Shown here: in pieces, positions 1 through 10,506 of the stretch
How the letters are laid out: each line of letters starts with the position of its first letter
Numbering within the stretch: position 1 is the stretch's first letter
Assembly: GCA_017555455.1 (NCBI GenBank)
Contig: JAFZGJ010000096.1
Coordinates: forward strand, 1-37,498
DNA length: 37,498 nucleotides
Reading direction: 5' to 3'
Source of the DNA: Lachnospiraceae bacterium
GTDB taxonomy: Bacteria > Bacillota > Clostridia > Lachnospirales > Lachnospiraceae
Notes under the pieces: model-generated
Seen by the model: the letters and a program-made list of their open reading frames with translations, nothing else
What the model was told of the DNA's origin: nothing
Databases searched by the model: none
Translations under genes and position numbers: made by a program

Positions 1-1
1 G

Positions 2-643
2 GGAATTAATGCATTTGCTTTAGGGGTACAAATGGTGAATCCAAGAGCAAAAGTATATCTGGACTGGTCCTGTATTAACGGGGCAGAAGCAGCAGAGAAG
101 CGACTGAAAGAAAAAGGAGTCCGTATTATCTCTTCCCAGGATTTGAAAAAACCGGAGGGAGAGGAGAGAAGTGCCTTCGGTCTTTACGAATATAAGAATG
201 AAAAGAAAGTAAATCTTGCTATGCCTATATGGAATTGGGGTGTTTATTATGAGAAGCTGATCCGCAGTATGATGAATAAAACATTCCGGACAGAGTATGA
301 ATCCAGTAAGAAAGCATTAAATTATTATTGGGGAATGTCAGCGGGAGTAGTAGAAGTTATTTGTTCCAATCATTTACCGGACAGTGTGAAAAAACTGGTA
401 GGTGTATTGCAGGATGCTATCTGTAACGGAAGCTTTAAACCATTTCAGGGCACTATAAAAACACAGAACGGGGAACAACCGAAAGGGACAGATGGAGTAT
501 TGAGCTTGCAGGAAATTATTGATATTGACTGGCTTTTGGAAAATATTGAAGGAAAAATTCCGGAATATGAAGCACTAAGTGAAGAGGGGAAGGAAACTGT
601 AAAAAGTGCAGGAACCCCAAAAACAGAAACGCAGGGAGAATAA
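2..643 (+). CDS. BMP-family (PnrA-like) ABC transporter substrate-binding protein, 3' part
   Basis: The gene is cut by the left edge of the window. The reading frame is open from base 2, before the first ATG at 32, so the N-terminus lies outside. The visible start contains the segment GINAFALGVQMVNPRAKVYL, which is characteristic of the C-terminal lobe of BMP/Med/PnrA-type periplasmic-binding-protein folds. These proteins capture purine nucleosides or related ligands for an ABC importer. A later stretch, YYWGMSAGVVEVI, fits the family pattern of substrate-facing residues. The last 40 residues are charged and look disordered. The stop overlaps the next start by one base, so the two genes are probably co-translated. 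Signal peptide and lipobox cannot be judged. Ligand identity is inference. Confidence 0.8.
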   Translation, partial: GINAFALGVQMVNPRAKVYLDWSCINGAEAAEKRLKEKGVRIISSQDLKKPEGEERSAFGLYEYKNEKKVNLAMPIWNWGVYYEKLIRSMMNKTFRTEYESSKKALNYYWGMSAGVVEVICSNHLPDSVKKLVGVLQDAICNGSFKPFQGTIKTQNGEQPKGTDGVLSLQEIIDIDWLLENIEGKIPEYEALSEEGKETVKSAGTPKTETQGE

Positions 644-1239
644 TGATGAAGATATTGGCCATTGCAGATGAAGAATATCCGGGATTTTATGAATATTATA
701 CACCGGGAACATTTAGTGAATATGATTTAATATTGGCATGTGGCGATTTGAAAAAACGCTACTTGGAATTTATTGTAACGTTGGCACCTTGTCCGGTATT
801 GTATGTACGGGGCAACCATGATGAAAGCTTCAATACTATGCCACCGGAAGGATGTATTTGTATTGAAGATACTATTTATGTTTATAACGGAGTCCGAATT
901 ATGGGGTTAGGTGGCTGTTACAAATATCGGGAAGGAACCAATTACTATACGGAAAAGGAAATGAAAAAACGTTTGGCCCGATTGAAGTTTCAGCTTTGGA
1001 GAAAAAAGGGAATCGATATTTTATTGACCCACGCACCGGCATATCAGTTAAACGATATGGAACATCTTACTCATAGGGGATTTCAATGTTTTCGTGATAT
1101 TATGGAAAAATACAAACCAAAATACTTTATTCATGGACATGTGCATAGAAATTACGGGAGAAATATTCCACAGAAATCAACTTATCAGGAGACTACCGTA
1201 ATTAATGCTTGCGGTTATTATGTTATAGAATTAAGTTAG
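643..1239 (+). CDS. Small calcineurin-like metallophosphoesterase
   Basis: A 198-residue protein of the metallophosphoesterase superfamily. Visible metal-binding motifs in order are a first motif reading ADEE, then CGDL, RGNHDE, LLTHAP and HGHVH. The canonical first motif is D-x-H. Here the histidine position is glutamate, so one metal ligand differs from the textbook family. The rest of the site is intact, so it is probably active. The start at 643 overlaps the upstream stop. The next codon, at 646, is also ATG and is better spaced from the GGGAG at 633-637, so it may be the true start. The substrate is unknown. Coupling to a nucleoside-type binding protein is compatible with a nucleotide or phosphodiester substrate, but that is inference. 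Confidence 0.8.
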   Translation: MMKILAIADEEYPGFYEYYTPGTFSEYDLILACGDLKKRYLEFIVTLAPCPVLYVRGNHDESFNTMPPEGCICIEDTIYVYNGVRIMGLGGCYKYREGTNYYTEKEMKKRLARLKFQLWRKKGIDILLTHAPAYQLNDMEHLTHRGFQCFRDIMEKYKPKYFIHGHVHRNYGRNIPQKSTYQETTVINACGYYVIELS

Positions 1240-1258
1240 AGATAGATGAAAGGAAAAA

Positions 1259-2584
1259 ATGGAACCAAAAGTTAGTATTATTGTTCCTGTATATAATGCA
1301 GAAAAGAATATAGAAAGATGCATTGAGAGCGTATTAAAACAGGATTTTGAAAATTTTGAATTGATTTTAATGGATGACGGAAGCAAAGATGCCTCCGGAA
1401 GTATTTGTGATGAATATGCAGCAAAGGATGAAAGACTGCGTGTAATTCATAAAGAAAACAGTGGGGTGTCAGATACCAGAAATAAGGCTATTGATATGGC
1501 AAGAGGTGAGTATCTGCAGTTCATAGATAGCGATGACTGGATTACACCGGATGCTACAGGACTTATGGTAAGAATGGCAGAAGAAAGTAATTGCGAAATG
1601 GTAATCGCGGATTTCTATAGAGTCATAGGAGAACGTCTTGCTCATAAAGGAGATATTGGAGAGGATGGTCTTTTGTCCCGGAAGGAGTTTGCCATTTACA
1701 TGATGGAAAAACCGGCAGATTTTTATTACGGTGTTTTATGGAATAAACTGTACCGTAGGGATATTGTGGAAAAATACAGATTGCGCATGGATGAGAACAT
1801 CAGTTGGTGTGAAGATTTTATTTTTAATATGGAATATATCCGTCATGTGGAAAATGTATATGCACTGCATGTTCCTATTTACTATTATGTAAAAACACCG
1901 GGGTCTCTGGTTTCTCAGGGGATGAGCATTACCAAGACGATTCAGATGAAAAGAACGGTGTTCAAATGTTACAATGAATTCTATAAAGATATTTTCAATG
2001 AAGAAGACTATGAAAAGAGACGCCGTCAGGTGTACCGTTTTCTGGTAGATGCGGCGGGGGATGGCGGAGTTATGCCTTCCATCATGCCTGGAGCCATGAA
2101 GCTGGGCAATGAAAGAATTTCTGTCAGTGTGGGAATTTCGGAGGCATCAGGAATCTTTTTGGATACTTATAGAGAAAGTAAGTTACTGGACCGCTATTTA
2201 CAGACTGTGGCACTTCGTCAGGAATTGTTATTAAGTGATGTAAAATTGCTTTTATATTTCAGTCAGACGGATGAAAGTGGAACCTTAAAAGAAATTGCGG
2301 CGGTTACTCATTTGAAAAAGACCAAAGTGTTACTTTCTTTGCAGAAATTAACTGCAAGAGAAATTCTGAAAGTGAAGAATCATATCATTCGAGGCTCTGA
2401 AGAAGAAACAGACAAGATTGAAGTGGAATTTTTATCGGAAGCAGAAGGTGTGTTGCAGGATATTTTAATGGCAAGAGATATGTTCCATCAGGTAAAATAT
2501 GCAGGACTTTCGGAAGAAGAGATTGAACAGTATGAAGTCATCTCTGATAAAATTAGAAATAATATCCAGAAGTCATTAAAATAA
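1259..2584 (+). CDS. GT2 glycosyltransferase with C-terminal MarR-like winged-helix domain
   Basis: A 441-residue protein. Residues 1 to about 230 form a family 2 glycosyltransferase domain. It opens with VSIIVPVYNAEKNIERCIES, has the nucleotide-sugar aspartates at MDDGS, and has the metal-binding motif D90-S91-D92-D93. Residues about 295-441 do not look like a glycosyltransferase. They read as a MarR-type winged helix: a helix before LLLYFSQ, a helix-turn-helix near TLKEIAAVTHLKKTKVLLSL, a wing region, and a closing dimerisation helix with YAGLSEEEIEQYE. The frame is continuous, so this is one polypeptide. The glycosyl donor, the acceptor and any DNA target are unknown. The ribosome site AAAGGA lies just upstream, and a terminator follows. 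Confidence 0.82.
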   Translation: MEPKVSIIVPVYNAEKNIERCIESVLKQDFENFELILMDDGSKDASGSICDEYAAKDERLRVIHKENSGVSDTRNKAIDMARGEYLQFIDSDDWITPDATGLMVRMAEESNCEMVIADFYRVIGERLAHKGDIGEDGLLSRKEFAIYMMEKPADFYYGVLWNKLYRRDIVEKYRLRMDENISWCEDFIFNMEYIRHVENVYALHVPIYYYVKTPGSLVSQGMSITKTIQMKRTVFKCYNEFYKDIFNEEDYEKRRRQVYRFLVDAAGDGGVMPSIMPGAMKLGNERISVSVGISEASGIFLDTYRESKLLDRYLQTVALRQELLLSDVKLLLYFSQTDESGTLKEIAAVTHLKKTKVLLSLQKLTAREILKVKNHIIRGSEEETDKIEVEFLSEAEGVLQDILMARDMFHQVKYAGLSEEEIEQYEVISDKIRNNIQKSLK

Positions 2585-2623
2585 AATGTAATTTGTAGTT
2601 TCATATGAGATAAAAGGATTAGT

Positions 2624-2659
2624 AAAAAGCACGGAAATGCCAATTTTCTGTGCTTTTTT
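2624..2659 (+). terminator. Rho-independent terminator after the GT2 gene
   Basis: The arms AAAAGCACGGAAA and TTTCTGTGCTTTT pair over 13 positions with one G-T wobble around a 7-base loop. They are followed by a T-run. It sits 40 bases after the stop at 2584. Confidence 0.85.
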
Positions 2660-2682
2660 ATAGGAGATTTTAACAAATTGCT

Positions 2683-2717
2683 TTGCTAACAAAAGGATTT
2701 ATGTTACACTATATAAT
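2683..2717 (+). promoter_or_regulatory. Candidate SigA promoter for sua5
   Basis: TTGCTA at 2683-2688 and TACACT at 2705-2710 are 16 bases apart, with an extended TG two bases before the -10 box. An overlapping TATAAT at 2712-2717 is an alternative -10 box without a good -35 partner. The site lies after the upstream terminator and 40-50 bases before the sua5 start. Confidence 0.55.
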
Positions 2718-2755
2718 CAGAGAAATTTATCTAAAATAAAAGTAGGAAGTAGAAA

Positions 2756-3805
2756 ATGGAAACAAAGGTAATCACCATTGACCATAATGCTATGGACTTG
2801 GAAGTTTTACAAGAGGCAGGAAAAATTATCCAAAATGGCGGATTAGTGGCTTTTCCCACAGAGACTGTATATGGCTTGGGAGGAGATGCTTTGAATCAGG
2901 AATCCTCCAAAAAGATATATGCTGCCAAGGGAAGACCTTCGGACAATCCGTTAATTGTGCATATTTGTAAAATGGAAGACCTGGCGCCTATCGTTCAGGA
3001 GATTCCGGAGGCGGTATTCCGACTGGCAGAAGCTTTTTGGCCGGGACCTTTAACGATTATTCTTAAGAAATCAGATATGGTTCCAAAAGAAACTACCGGT
3101 GGATTAGATACTGTTGCAGTACGAATGCCTTCTCATCCGGTAGCGCAGAAATTCATTGAATATGCCGGAGGATATGTAGCGGCCCCCAGTGCCAATGTAT
3201 CCGGAAGACCAAGTCCTACCAAGGCAAAATATGTGATTGAAGATATGAGCGGACGAATCGATATGATTCTGGATGGAGACGGAATTGATATCGGCCTGGA
3301 ATCTACCATTGTGGATATGACAGGCGAAACACCCATGATTTTAAGACCCGGATATATTACCAAAGATATGTTGGAAAAAGTTTTGGGGGAAGTGAGTATG
3401 GATAAGACTATTCTGGATATCAATTGTAAAGAACCACCCAAGGCTCCGGGAATGAGGTATCGACATTATGCACCTAAGGGACAATTAACCATTGTCGAGG
3501 GTGAGGAAAAGACAACTATAGAAAAAATAAATGAGTTGACAAAAGAAGCTAAAAGTAGGGGTGAAAAAGTAGGAATAATTGCTACGGAAGAAACCAAAGA
3601 TAAGTATTTGGGAGACCTTATTAAAAGTGTTGGCAAGCGGAGCGATGAAGATTCCATTGCCAGAACCCTTTATACCATATTAAGGGAATTTGATGATGAG
3701 GAAGTTTCGGTAATTTACTCAGAGTCATTTACAGAATGTGCCATGGGACAGGCAATTATGAACCGGCTGTTAAAAGCAGCAGGTCATCAAATTATATATG
3801 TGTAA
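2756..3805 (+). CDS. L-threonylcarbamoyladenylate synthase (Sua5/YwlC type)
   Basis: This 349-residue enzyme makes threonylcarbamoyl-AMP from threonine, bicarbonate and ATP, the first step of t6A37 modification of ANN-decoding tRNAs in the cytoplasm. The YrdC domain covers residues about 10-205. It contains PTETVYGLG (34-42), KGRPSDNPL (58-66), and the SAN triad at 145-147 within APSANVSGRPSPT. A linker containing PGMRYRHYAP leads to the smaller C-terminal Sua5 domain (about 235-349), which distinguishes this long form from short TsaC/YrdC. The start has a weak purine-rich ribosome site (AGGAAGT). rpiB follows after 29 bases, so the two are probably co-transcribed. Confidence 0.93.
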   Translation: METKVITIDHNAMDLEVLQEAGKIIQNGGLVAFPTETVYGLGGDALNQESSKKIYAAKGRPSDNPLIVHICKMEDLAPIVQEIPEAVFRLAEAFWPGPLTIILKKSDMVPKETTGGLDTVAVRMPSHPVAQKFIEYAGGYVAAPSANVSGRPSPTKAKYVIEDMSGRIDMILDGDGIDIGLESTIVDMTGETPMILRPGYITKDMLEKVLGEVSMDKTILDINCKEPPKAPGMRYRHYAPKGQLTIVEGEEKTTIEKINELTKEAKSRGEKVGIIATEETKDKYLGDLIKSVGKRSDEDSIARTLYTILREFDDEEVSVIYSESFTECAMGQAIMNRLLKAAGHQIIYV

Positions 3806-3834
3806 AAAATTTCATATTTTAAGGAGGAAAAATT

Positions 3835-4260
3835 ATGATAGCATTAGGATGTGACCACGGTGGATTTGATATGAAACAAATCGTAATAGAATATTTAGAA
3901 GAAAAGGGAATCGAATACAAAGATTTTGGTTGTTACGATAAGAATTCCTGCGATTATCCTTTGTTCGGCAGAGCGGCAGCAGAAGCAGTTGCCAGTGGAG
4001 AATGTGAAAAAGGAATTGTAGTATGTACCACAGGAATCGGTATTTCCATGGTAGCCAACAAAGTAAAGGGTGTGAGATGTGCACTTTGCAATGATCCTTT
4101 TGCAGCAAAAATGACAAGACTTCATAACGATGCCAATGTACTTGCTCTTGGAGGCGGTATGGTAGGAAAAAATATGGCGCTTGATATTGTAGAAACATTT
4201 CTTAACACAGAATTTTCTGAAGGAGAAAATCATATCAGAAGAATCGGTCTTATAGAATAG
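3835..4260 (+). CDS. rpiB: Ribose-5-phosphate isomerase B
   Basis: A 141-residue member of the RpiB/LacAB family that interconverts ribose 5-phosphate and ribulose 5-phosphate in the non-oxidative pentose phosphate pathway. The N-terminus carries the phosphate-binding CDHGG motif (residues 6-10). The catalytic cysteine is C64 in VVCTTGIGIS. The usual motif is CGTGIG, so glycine is replaced by threonine here, a conservative loop change. RLHNDANVLALGG is the other family signature. Length is typical. A strong AAGGAGG ribosome site lies just upstream. An allose or galactose phosphate isomerase role within the same family cannot be excluded, but the context favours ribose 5-phosphate. Confidence 0.92.
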   Translation: MIALGCDHGGFDMKQIVIEYLEEKGIEYKDFGCYDKNSCDYPLFGRAAAEAVASGECEKGIVVCTTGIGISMVANKVKGVRCALCNDPFAAKMTRLHNDANVLALGGGMVGKNMALDIVETFLNTEFSEGENHIRRIGLIE

Positions 4261-4333
4261 ACTAAATAAGTTGTGTAAAAGAATATGACATACAAAAGAT
4301 GAAATTTCTGTACCCGATAAGGAGGAAAAGGCA

Positions 4334-4813
4334 TTGAAACGTAAAGATTACATTAGTTGGGATGAATATTTTATGGGAGTATCCTTGCTTTCCGGTATGC
4401 GTTCCAAAGACCCCAATACACAGGTAGGGGCTTGCATTGTAAGTGAAGATAACAAAATATTATCTATGGGATATAATGGCTTTCCTTTGGGATGCTCTGA
4501 TGAGGATTTTCCATGGGAAAGGGATGGAGATATGGTAGATACGAAATATGCCTATGTAACCCATAGTGAGTTAAATGCCATTTTAAATTATCGCGGAGGA
4601 AGTTTGAAAGGTGCGAAGCTGTATGTATCCTTGTTTCCTTGCAATGAATGTGCAAAGGCAATTATTCAAAGCGGAATCAAAACCGTAATTTATGATGATG
4701 ATAAATATGCCAATACTCCGGGAAATATCTGCTCCAGAAGAATGTTTGATGCAGCCGGTGTAGAATATCGGAAGTATCAACGTACCGGTCGCAGTATTAA
4801 AATGGAAGTATAG
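4334..4813 (+). CDS. dCMP deaminase (ComEB-like)
   Basis: A 159-residue zinc-dependent cytidine/deoxycytidylate deaminase that converts dCMP to dUMP, feeding thymidylate synthesis. Zinc ligands and catalytic residues are visible as H77-S-E79 and P-C103-N-E-C106. The early segment SKDPNTQVGACIV and GYNGFPLGCSD are typical of the dCMP deaminase branch. The start codon is TTG. It is chosen because AAGGAGG lies 8-9 bases upstream and the first in-frame residues match the family. The gene is 73 bases after rpiB with no terminator between, so it probably belongs to the sua5-rpiB transcript. In Bacillus the homologue sits in the competence locus, but nothing here indicates a competence role. Confidence 0.92.
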   Translation: MKRKDYISWDEYFMGVSLLSGMRSKDPNTQVGACIVSEDNKILSMGYNGFPLGCSDEDFPWERDGDMVDTKYAYVTHSELNAILNYRGGSLKGAKLYVSLFPCNECAKAIIQSGIKTVIYDDDKYANTPGNICSRRMFDAAGVEYRKYQRTGRSIKMEV

Positions 4814-4870
4814 GTGTAATTGGTTCCCTTTTAGGAAGGTACAAAGCAGTTACAGGAGAGGTAGATTTAT

Positions 4871-6031
4871 ATGAAAGCAGCAGGGAGGCGAAAACTGCTG
4901 TGGGCTTTGGTTTTAGCAGTATTTATGACCGGAATTCCCACGGGCATTGTGTACGCCACTTCTACTCAGGAAAAATTAAATCAGGCACAGAAAGATAAAA
5001 AAGAAACTCAGTCTCAGTTGAGTGAAACCAAAGATAATCTGAAAAACTTAAAAGAAGAAAAAAATGTTCTGGAAGGCCAGCTGGCAGATTTAAATGAAAA
5101 GCTTACGGTGGTAAGTAACAATTTGAATGAGCTGGAGAAGCAGATTTCTGCAAAAGAAGGTGAAATTGAGATTACCCGGGAGGAACTGGAAAAAGCCCGG
5201 GAAACGGAACAGGTCCAGTATGAAAGTATGAAGGCCAGAATCCGGTTTATGTATGAACGCAGTGATTATGCACTGTTGGAAACCCTGCTTGGTTCCGGTT
5301 CATTGGCAGAGGCGTTAAATAAAGCTGATTATGTAGAACAAGTTGCAGCTTATGACAGAAAAAAACTGAATGAGTATGAAGAAACGCGCAGGAAAGTTCA
5401 GGAAGAAGAAGCCAGGTTGCAAGAGGAAAAAGAAGAACTGGATAGCCTAAAGGAACAGATTCAGGCAGAAAAGAAAAAAGTAAATACCTATGTAAAGCAG
5501 ACATCTACCAGTATTTCTGCTACTGCCAGTGAAATTTCCAATGCGGAAGCGGAGGCTTTGGCATATGAGGCGAAAATTAAAGAGCAGGAAGCAAACATAG
5601 AGTATTTAAAGAAAAAGCTGGCAGAAGAACAATCGCTTTCCAAATTGGCAGCACAATCTAACTGGAGAGATATATCCGATGTTCAGTTTGAAGAAAGTGA
5701 CAGATATTTGCTGGCAAATTTAATCTATTGTGAAGCAGGAGGAGAGCCTTATGCCGGACAGCTGGCGGTGGGTGCGGTTGTTATGAACAGGGTTCTCAGT
5801 AGTGTATATCCCAATACGGTTTCCGGAGTAATTTATCAGAAATATCAGTTTTCACCTGTAGGCAGCGGAAGACTGGCTCTTGCCATGTCAAAGAACAAAG
5901 CTACGGCATCCTGCTACAAAGCAGCAGATGAAGCTATGGCAGGACAAACTAACGTAGGAAATTGTGTATATTTCAGAACACCCATTCCGGGACTTACGGG
6001 AATTAAAATCGGGGGACACATTTTCTACTAA
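4871..6031 (+). CDS. Secreted coiled-coil cell-wall hydrolase with SleB/CwlJ-type catalytic domain
   Basis: A 386-residue exported protein. A signal peptide with a positively charged start and hydrophobic core (residues 1-29) probably ends after VYA. Residues about 31-255 are a long coiled coil resembling the PcsB/CwlO N-terminal regulatory domain, including the helical hairpin RIRFMYERSDYALLETLLGS. The C-terminus (about 275-386) is a Hydrolase_2 (SleB/CwlJ) domain with the probable catalytic glutamate E288 in YCEAGGEPYAGQ, followed by AVGAVVMNR and a GGHIFY ending. These enzymes cleave peptidoglycan, and relatives act in spore cortex lysis. The coiled coil suggests a gated hydrolase acting during growth or division, which is inference. 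The ribosome site AGGAGAGG is strong. Confidence 0.88.
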   Translation: MKAAGRRKLLWALVLAVFMTGIPTGIVYATSTQEKLNQAQKDKKETQSQLSETKDNLKNLKEEKNVLEGQLADLNEKLTVVSNNLNELEKQISAKEGEIEITREELEKARETEQVQYESMKARIRFMYERSDYALLETLLGSGSLAEALNKADYVEQVAAYDRKKLNEYEETRRKVQEEEARLQEEKEELDSLKEQIQAEKKKVNTYVKQTSTSISATASEISNAEAEALAYEAKIKEQEANIEYLKKKLAEEQSLSKLAAQSNWRDISDVQFEESDRYLLANLIYCEAGGEPYAGQLAVGAVVMNRVLSSVYPNTVSGVIYQKYQFSPVGSGRLALAMSKNKATASCYKAADEAMAGQTNVGNCVYFRTPIPGLTGIKIGGHIFY

Positions 6032-6040
6032 GAATTTATA

Positions 6041-6067
6041 TTGCTGCAGGTTGACGGAAAATATAAT
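6041..6067 (+). promoter_or_regulatory. Weak candidate promoter for the ATP synthase operon
   Basis: TATAAT at 6062-6067 is a perfect -10 box, but its best -35 partner, TTGCTG at 6041-6046, is only 15 bases away. A TTGACG at 6051 is badly spaced. It is the only promoter-like site in the 61 bases before the operon. Read-through from the hydrolase gene is possible because no terminator separates them. Confidence 0.35.
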
Positions 6068-6092
6068 TTTAAAAATAAGAAGGGAGTAATGT

Positions 6093-6371
6093 GTGAAAGA
6101 TAATAGTATCGTAGTTCGGTGTTTGAGTATGATAAGCCAGTTTACTATTCACATGTTAGTCCCTATTTGTATGTGCTGTTATTTAGGGTACTTATTGGAT
6201 GAAAAGTTAAACACATCCTTTTTATTTATTATTTTCTTTTTTGTAGGAGCTTTGGCAGGTGGAAGAAATGTATACCTGCTGGCCGGGAAGATATCGGGAG
6301 GAAAAGATAAAATGCCCTCCAAGTTATATGGTTCTAATAGAAAAAAGAAAAATAAAAAAGAAAGTCAGTAG
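6093..6371 (+). CDS. AtpZ/AtpI-family small membrane protein, first gene of the atp operon
   Basis: A 92-residue protein with two predicted membrane helices (about 17-37 and 40-65) and a strongly basic tail rich in K and N. Position and topology match AtpZ/AtpI-family proteins encoded ahead of F-type ATP synthase genes. These have been linked to c-ring assembly and to Mg2+ or Ca2+ transport. The start is GTG at 6093, placed by the GGGAG at 6082-6086. The following gene begins five bases after the stop. Sequence similarity alone is weak, so the name rests mainly on context. Confidence 0.7.
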   Translation: MKDNSIVVRCLSMISQFTIHMLVPICMCCYLGYLLDEKLNTSFLFIIFFFVGALAGGRNVYLLAGKISGGKDKMPSKLYGSNRKKKNKKESQ

Positions 6372-6376
6372 AAAAA

Positions 6377-6775
6377 ATGATAGAAAAGATAAAAAAAATA
6401 AGTGAAACCCTAAAAGAACTTCTCATAGGAATTCTATTTTATGGTATACTTGTAGAAGTAATTGGAGTTTTGATTGTTCAAGATAAAGTATACTTTACCA
6501 TAGGATTATGGTTTGGAATTATCCTTGCTTTTGGAGCGGCCATTCATATGTGGTGGGGGCTGAATAGGGCATTGGATTTAGGGGACGGAGCGGGAAAATA
6601 TGCTCTCTCCCAAAATATGATTCGTTACGGTGTAATTGTAGTTGCTTTTGCTGCTCTGTGCATTATGGATTTTGGAAATCCGCTTGCAGCATTCGCAGGA
6701 ATTATGGGGTTGAAAGCAGGAGCTTATTTACAACCGTTTACGCATAAAATTATGATTAAATTTCAAAGGAGGTGA
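6377..6775 (+). CDS. ATP synthase subunit I (AtpI-like)
   Basis: A 132-residue protein with four predicted membrane helices at about 13-33, 38-58, 73-93 and 96-113, the layout of AtpI (ATP synthase I) proteins. AtpI helps assemble the c-subunit ring in some species and is not part of the finished enzyme. There is no obvious ribosome binding site before the ATG, and the preceding stop is only five bases away, so translation is probably coupled. The next gene, for subunit a, starts four bases after this stop. Its own ribosome site, AAAGGAGG, is embedded in the last codons here. Confidence 0.75.
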   Translation: MIEKIKKISETLKELLIGILFYGILVEVIGVLIVQDKVYFTIGLWFGIILAFGAAIHMWWGLNRALDLGDGAGKYALSQNMIRYGVIVVAFAALCIMDFGNPLAAFAGIMGLKAGAYLQPFTHKIMIKFQRR

Positions 6776-6779
6776 ATGT

Positions 6780-7499
6780 ATGGGACAAGGAGTTTTGTTA
6801 TCTGCAGGTGCGGATATTGACTTTATGGTCCACGGTGTATTTTCTTATGAGATTTTTGGTCATACGGCATGGATTACAACCACACATATTTGTGTGTTGA
6901 TAGTTATGCTTGTGTTGGCAGTGTTCTCTATTATTGCAGGGCAGACTATGAAAAAGGCAGAAGAAGTACCTAAGGGATTTCAAAACGTGGTAGAACTGAT
7001 TGTAGAGATGTTGGACAATATGGTGGGAAGTACCATGGGGAAAAATGCCACCGGATTTCGAAATTATATCGGAACCATTTTTATTTTTATTCTCATCAGT
7101 AACATATCCGGTTTGTTTGGTTTGAGGCCACCTACTGCCGATTATGGTGTTACCTTGCCCTTGGGACTGTTAACGTTTACGCTGATACATTTTAATAAGT
7201 TTAAGTATCAGAAAGTTAGTGGAGTAATCAAAGGACTCTGTGACCCATGGCCTTTTTGGGCACCAATTAATATGATTGGGGATGTGGCAGTACCAATCTC
7301 ATTATCCTTGCGTTTGTTCGCGAACGTATTATCCGGAACAGTAATGATGGCTTTGGTATATGGATTGTTATCGAAAATAGCAATTATTTGGCCGGCTGTA
7401 TTACACGTTTATTTTGATTTGTTCTCAGGAGCAATTCAAACTTATGTATTCTGTATGTTAACTATGACATACATTTCGGATGCAATGACAACTGAATAA
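6780..7499 (+). CDS. atpB: F-type ATP synthase subunit a
   Basis: A 239-residue integral membrane subunit that provides the two half-channels for ion passage past the c-ring. About five to six hydrophobic helices are visible. The essential arginine is R178 in SLRLFANVLSGT, the most conserved part of the family. NMIGDVAVPISLSLR just before it and the C-terminal segment FDLFSGAIQTYVFCMLTM are also typical. Length matches Firmicute a subunits. A strong AAAGGAGG site inside the end of the preceding gene drives translation. It is directly followed by the c-subunit gene, the canonical order. Confidence 0.96.
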   Translation: MGQGVLLSAGADIDFMVHGVFSYEIFGHTAWITTTHICVLIVMLVLAVFSIIAGQTMKKAEEVPKGFQNVVELIVEMLDNMVGSTMGKNATGFRNYIGTIFIFILISNISGLFGLRPPTADYGVTLPLGLLTFTLIHFNKFKYQKVSGVIKGLCDPWPFWAPINMIGDVAVPISLSLRLFANVLSGTVMMALVYGLLSKIAIIWPAVLHVYFDLFSGAIQTYVFCMLTMTYISDAMTTE

Positions 7500-7528
7500 A
7501 AAGAAATATATATTATCAGGAGGAATGA

Positions 7529-7786
<258 letters not shown>

Positions 7787-7824
7787 GCCTCTATAAGAAA
7801 AATAAACGAAAGGAGGCATAAAAC

Positions 7825-8369
7825 TTGAACACATTATTAAGTGCAACAGGTGTATTAGCGACTATGGAACCAAGATTATTTGATCTTGACTTCCAATTAT
7901 TTCATGATGCCGCTCTTATGATTATTGCAGTAGTTGCATTATTTCTTATTATGTCATACTTCCTTTTCAATCCTGCCAGAGCATTTTTGCAGAAAAGACA
8001 GGAAAAAATCCGTACAGAATTGGAAGATGCAAAGAATAATCAGGAAGATGCCAAAGCCTTAAAAGCAGAATATGAAAGTAAGCTGAAAGACATTGATAAA
8101 GAGGCAGAAAGCATTTTAGCTGATGCAAGAAAACGTGCTCTTGCCAATGAAAACCGTATTGTTGCAGCTGCGAAAGAAGAAGCAGTAGCTATCGTTGAGA
8201 GGGCAAGAGAAGAAGCAAAATTAGAAAAACAGAAAATGGCAGATGATGTAAAAAAAGAAATCGTTGCCGTAGCTGCTTTAATGGCAGGTAAAGTAGTTGC
8301 ATCCTCTATGGATGTTACTATTCAGGATAGCCTTATTGACGAAACATTAAAGGAAATGGGTGACAGTAC

Positions 8370-8382
<13 letters not shown>
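7825..8382 (+). CDS. atpF: F-type ATP synthase subunit b
   Basis: A 185-residue peripheral-stalk subunit: one membrane helix near residues 30-52, then a long charged helix rich in A, E and K that dimerises and reaches to the delta subunit. The pattern FNPARAFLQKRQEKI just after the membrane segment is typical. The start is TTG at 7825, chosen because AAGGAGG sits at 7810-7816. An in-frame ATG at 7864 (MEPRLFDLDF) has no ribosome site. The 3' end overlaps the start of the delta gene by 13 bases, which suggests coupled translation and matched amounts. Confidence 0.95.
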
Positions 8383-10452
<2,070 letters not shown>

Positions 10453-10506
10453 ATGTATGTTACAGGTCTATGTGAACAGTAACAAGATAGGAAAAGGTGA
10501 TATATT

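Noticed and set aside
2488-2676. 62-residue minus-strand frame across the GT2 stop and terminator
   Set aside because: It spans the terminator hairpin and antisense of a confident gene.
6051-6067. TTGACG with TATAAT as a promoter for the atp operon
   Set aside because: The two boxes are only five bases apart, so they cannot form one promoter. A weaker -35 partner is listed instead.
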